A stretch of DNA of 64,000 bases from Flavobacteriaceae bacterium. GTDB lineage: Bacteria > Bacteroidota > Bacteroidia > Flavobacteriales > Flavobacteriaceae. The position numbers were made by a program, and so were the translations under genes. The notes under the pieces are model-generated. The model was not told the DNA's origin, made no database searches, and saw only the letters and a program-made list of their open reading frames with translations. The number at the start of each line of letters is the position of its first letter. Position 1 is the stretch's first letter. The stretch lies in the NCBI GenBank assembly GCA_013043685.1, contig JABDNT010000046.1, positions 92,439 to 156,438 of the forward strand, read 5' to 3'. Below, one piece after another: positions 61,331 to 64,000 of this stretch.

Positions 61331-62632
61331 GTGAAAAAGAATAATTCCATAGGTGTGTTCACTGCTACCGCAATCGTGGTAGCCAATATGATTGGTGCCG
61401 GGATCTTCACCAGTTTAGGTTTTCAATTAGTCGATACAGTAAATACCTGGTCCATAGCCATCTTATGGTCGCTGGGAGCTTTAATGGCTTTATGTGGCGC
61501 CGTTAGCTATGCCGAACTTGGAACCCATTGGAAAAGATCCGGTGGAGAATACCATTTTATCAGTAAGGCTTTTAACCCGCTGCTAGGGTATCTATCGGGA
61601 TGGGTTTCTTTAACCATAGGGTTTTCGGCTCCGGTGGCCTTATCGGCCATGGCCATGGGTGCATATATAGGGCCTTATATGGAGATCTCCGAAATAGTAC
61701 TGGCCATTGCTGCCATTTTAGTTATATCCATGATTCATTCCATAAGCCTTAAAAGGAGCAGTGTCCTTCAAAATATCACAACCACGCTCAAAGTAGTGCT
61801 GATACTGGCCTTTATCGTGGCCGGGTTGACAAAATCCCCGGAGACCTCTGCCTTTATAATGGATGCGGGTTGGAAGAACGAGATCTTACTGCCTGCCTTT
61901 GCGGTATCTTTCGTCTATGTCACCTTCTCTTATTCAGGATGGAATGCCGCTGCTTATATCGTAGATGAGATTCGCGACGCACGGAAGAATTTACCCGCAG
62001 CCCTGTTACTGGGAACGGTGATAGTAAGCGTGCTATACCTGCTGTTGAACTTTGTATTTCTATTCCAGAATCCGCTGGACGCGATACAGGGGGAATTGGA
62101 AATTGGTCAGATAACCGCCATTGCTATTTTCGGACTCACAGGAGGGAAGCTTATTAGTTTTGCCATAGCCCTTATGCTGATCTCCAGTGTAAGTGCCATG
62201 GTCTGGGCGGGCCCCCGGGTAACCCAGGTGATGGCAGAGGATCATAGCCTTTGGCGTTGGTTCTCTATAAAAACCCGGAATCAGATCCCGTTGCGGGCCA
62301 TTTGGTTGCAAACTACCATAACCCTCATTCTTGTATTTACCGGAACCTTCGAACAGGTATTGATCTACAGTGGTTTTGTATTGCAACTATTCGCAGCTAT
62401 AGCAGTGCTGGGTGTATTTGTGGTGAGGCGTAAAAACCGCGGTGTTACCAATGGATTCAGAAGCCCGCTGTATCCTATACCGCAATTGATCTTTCTTTTG
62501 TTAAGCGGTTGGGTGCTGGTGTATTTATTTGTGGCACAACCTCTTGAATCCTGTTTGGGGTTGTTGAACTTGCTGCTGGGTTTTATTATTTATAGGGTTG
62601 ATAAGAGGGTTTTTGGGGTTACGCATGACTAG
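61331..62632 (+). CDS. APC family amino acid permease
   Basis: IGVFTATAIVVANMIGAGIFTSLGFQL; 12 TM pattern. Confidence 0.9.
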   Translation: MKKNNSIGVFTATAIVVANMIGAGIFTSLGFQLVDTVNTWSIAILWSLGALMALCGAVSYAELGTHWKRSGGEYHFISKAFNPLLGYLSGWVSLTIGFSAPVALSAMAMGAYIGPYMEISEIVLAIAAILVISMIHSISLKRSSVLQNITTTLKVVLILAFIVAGLTKSPETSAFIMDAGWKNEILLPAFAVSFVYVTFSYSGWNAAAYIVDEIRDARKNLPAALLLGTVIVSVLYLLLNFVFLFQNPLDAIQGELEIGQITAIAIFGLTGGKLISFAIALMLISSVSAMVWAGPRVTQVMAEDHSLWRWFSIKTRNQIPLRAIWLQTTITLILVFTGTFEQVLIYSGFVLQLFAAIAVLGVFVVRRKNRGVTNGFRSPLYPIPQLIFLLLSGWVLVYLFVAQPLESCLGLLNLLLGFIIYRVDKRVFGVTHD

Positions 62633-62785
62633 AATATCTTTAAAAATTAAATGAAATGCTCTTTATTGCCTGGGAAGGAGTGGCGGGATGCAATTTGTAT
62701 GGAACAGCACTAAATTTTTTGAAAGACTGGTATTTAGGAATGCAATGTTTTTACGAATTCCTTTTTTAAACCATTTCATACCCCA

Positions 62786-62793
62786 TATCTTTG
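62786..62793 (+). promoter_or_regulatory. Bacteroidota -7 element upstream of FKBP gene
   Basis: TATCTTTG, exact match to TAnnTTTG, 34 nt before the ATG. Confidence 0.4.
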
Positions 62794-62827
62794 CACCGTT
62801 TTATAATAACATGATAAACAAATAATT

Positions 62828-63256
62828 ATGAGTAAAGTAAAAGAAAATGATGTTGTAAAGGTGCATTACACAGGTAAATTAAGTAATGGACAGGTTTTTG
62901 ACAGCTCATTAGAAAGAGAACCATTGGAAGTGCAGCTTGGTCAGGGGCAACTTATACCGGGATTTGAAAACGGACTTATCGACATGGCCGTAAATGAAAA
63001 GAAGACGATAACCATAGAAAAGAAAGACGCCTACGGAGACATTCATGAAGCGCTTTTTCATAAAGTCCCTAAATCGGATCTGCCTCAAGACATTAAGCCG
63101 GAAGTTGGAATGGGCCTTGTGGGTTCTAATCCGGATGGATCTCAACAACAATTCAGAATTGCAAAAGTGGAAGCTGACGATATTATAATCGATGCCAACC
63201 ATCCTTTAGCAGGCCAGGATCTTGTATTTGATCTAGAGTTGGTTGAAATACTATAA
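62828..63256 (+). CDS. FKBP-type peptidyl-prolyl isomerase (SlyD/FkpB-like)
   Basis: VKVHYTGKLSNGQVFDSSLEREPLEVQLGQGQLIPGFENGLIDM plus IF-domain insert. Confidence 0.93.
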   Translation: MSKVKENDVVKVHYTGKLSNGQVFDSSLEREPLEVQLGQGQLIPGFENGLIDMAVNEKKTITIEKKDAYGDIHEALFHKVPKSDLPQDIKPEVGMGLVGSNPDGSQQQFRIAKVEADDIIIDANHPLAGQDLVFDLELVEIL

Positions 63257-63281
63257 CACAGTCAATCCTAATTATAAACCA

Positions 63282-63314
63282 AACGTCTTATCCTAAGGGT
63301 AAGGCGTTTTTTGT
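63282..63314 (+). terminator. Rho-independent terminator
   Basis: AACGTCTTATCC/GGGTAAGGCGTT (one G-U) followed by TTTT. Confidence 0.75.
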
Positions 63315-63381
63315 TTTGGGTATTTAAATTGTTGGTGCTTTAAAAATATCTCATTATTTCCTTTGACATAATATCTGTACC

Positions 63382-63480
63382 GATATAATTCACTTACGTG
63401 AAGTTATATCTGATAATATATCAAATAGCAGAGCTATTCGGAAATCCTGATATATAGCAGATATTGGCCTATTTGCTATG
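63382..63480. repeat. Cluster of short inverted repeats in convergent intergenic region
   Basis: GATATAATTCAC-ttac-GTGAA(g)TTATATC at 63382-63410; AATAGC-aga-GCTATT and ATAGCA...TGCTAT further on. Confidence 0.5.
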
Positions 63481-63486
63481 AATGTA

Positions 63487-63518
<32 letters not shown>

Positions 63519-63555
63519 TACAGCTCATACCTTATCCCTCCCATTTGCAGCTGTG

Positions 63556-64000
63556 CTATTGTTTTATCTTCAGGTCCCCCTGGTTCATGCGTTGCAGTAT
63601 CCAAGTGTCTTTTAAAATATCCGACCGTTGTTTCAGGTCGGCATTGGATTCCAGGATCTTTGTAAACTGCGCATTCAGCATTACAGAACTTTCTTTGGCC
63701 TCCGGACAATTCTCGATGTCCTGTTGTAATTGCTCTCTTAATCCTTCCAACTCCTGTATGCGTTCCTGCTGCATAGCAACCTGTTCGCTGAATCCATTGA
63801 TCTTGTCTTTATAGCCCTGTATGGCTATCTCAAGTTTTGCTGCTTGTTCTTTTCCTACTTTCAGCTCAATGCCAAAAAGAGACACTTCACTGGCGCGGCT
63901 CAACAAGCCACCCACTTCTATCTTAAACAAAAACAAAGCGATGAGCGCCAGCGTCGCCCGGATCAGCGTTTTGTATGGGAAATTGGATTTGTTTTTTTTC
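63556..64000 (-). CDS. Membrane-anchored coiled-coil protein, 5' end outside window
   Basis: Frame open to window edge: KKNKSNFPYKTLIRATLALIALFLFKIEVGG... (TM) then coiled coil EQAAKLEIAIQGYKDKINGFSEQVAMQQERIQELEGLREQLQQD. Track start at 63936 is a TTG inside the TM. Confidence 0.65.
   Translation of the reverse strand, partial: KKNKSNFPYKTLIRATLALIALFLFKIEVGGLLSRASEVSLFGIELKVGKEQAAKLEIAIQGYKDKINGFSEQVAMQQERIQELEGLREQLQQDIENCPEAKESSVMLNAQFTKILESNADLKQRSDILKDTWILQRMNQGDLKIKQ

Noticed and set aside
63545-63814. 89 aa plus-strand ORF near the right edge
   Set aside because: Antisense to the coiled-coil CDS; Cys/Ser-rich composition is a mirror of Gln/Glu/Leu coiled-coil codons.

Overview
This 64 kb window looks like a chromosomal segment from a marine-type Bacteroidota/Flavobacteriaceae genome. 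The evidence is T9SS C-terminal sorting domains, QVGI(G/N) secreted proteins, SemiSWEET, TATCTTTG-type -7 promoter elements and low GC. I recognised no tRNA, rRNA, CRISPR array, transposase, integrase or phage module. Most content is secreted or envelope proteins and metabolism: four ~1000-1090 aa VPS10/BNR beta-propeller proteins, an M28 peptidase, an S41-like protease, a CocE/NonD hydrolase, an animal-type heme peroxidase with a T9SS tail, a class C beta-lactamase-like serine hydrolase, and the conserved tesA//ABC-FtsX locus. Regulators are an ECF sigma factor with a membrane partner, an orphan TPR histidine kinase, a DUF4242/cyclase-like/AraC fusion, and a membrane-tethered winged-helix protein. 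The most novel observation is a pair of very short paralogous proteins (32 and 37 aa), missing from the ORF track, that share a C-terminal KLAx(F/Y)A(K/R)ASSYAIHR motif. Both are minus-strand, sit beside strong terminator hairpins and have similar leaders. Other notable points: a GerW/YtfJ spore-family protein next to a YtfI/DUF2953-like protein in a non-sporulating lineage, two exported protein-L-isoaspartate methyltransferases, an apparently exported SDR oxidoreductase, and a tandem triplet of QVGI-family secreted proteins. All assignments come from reading the sequence; no database search was run.
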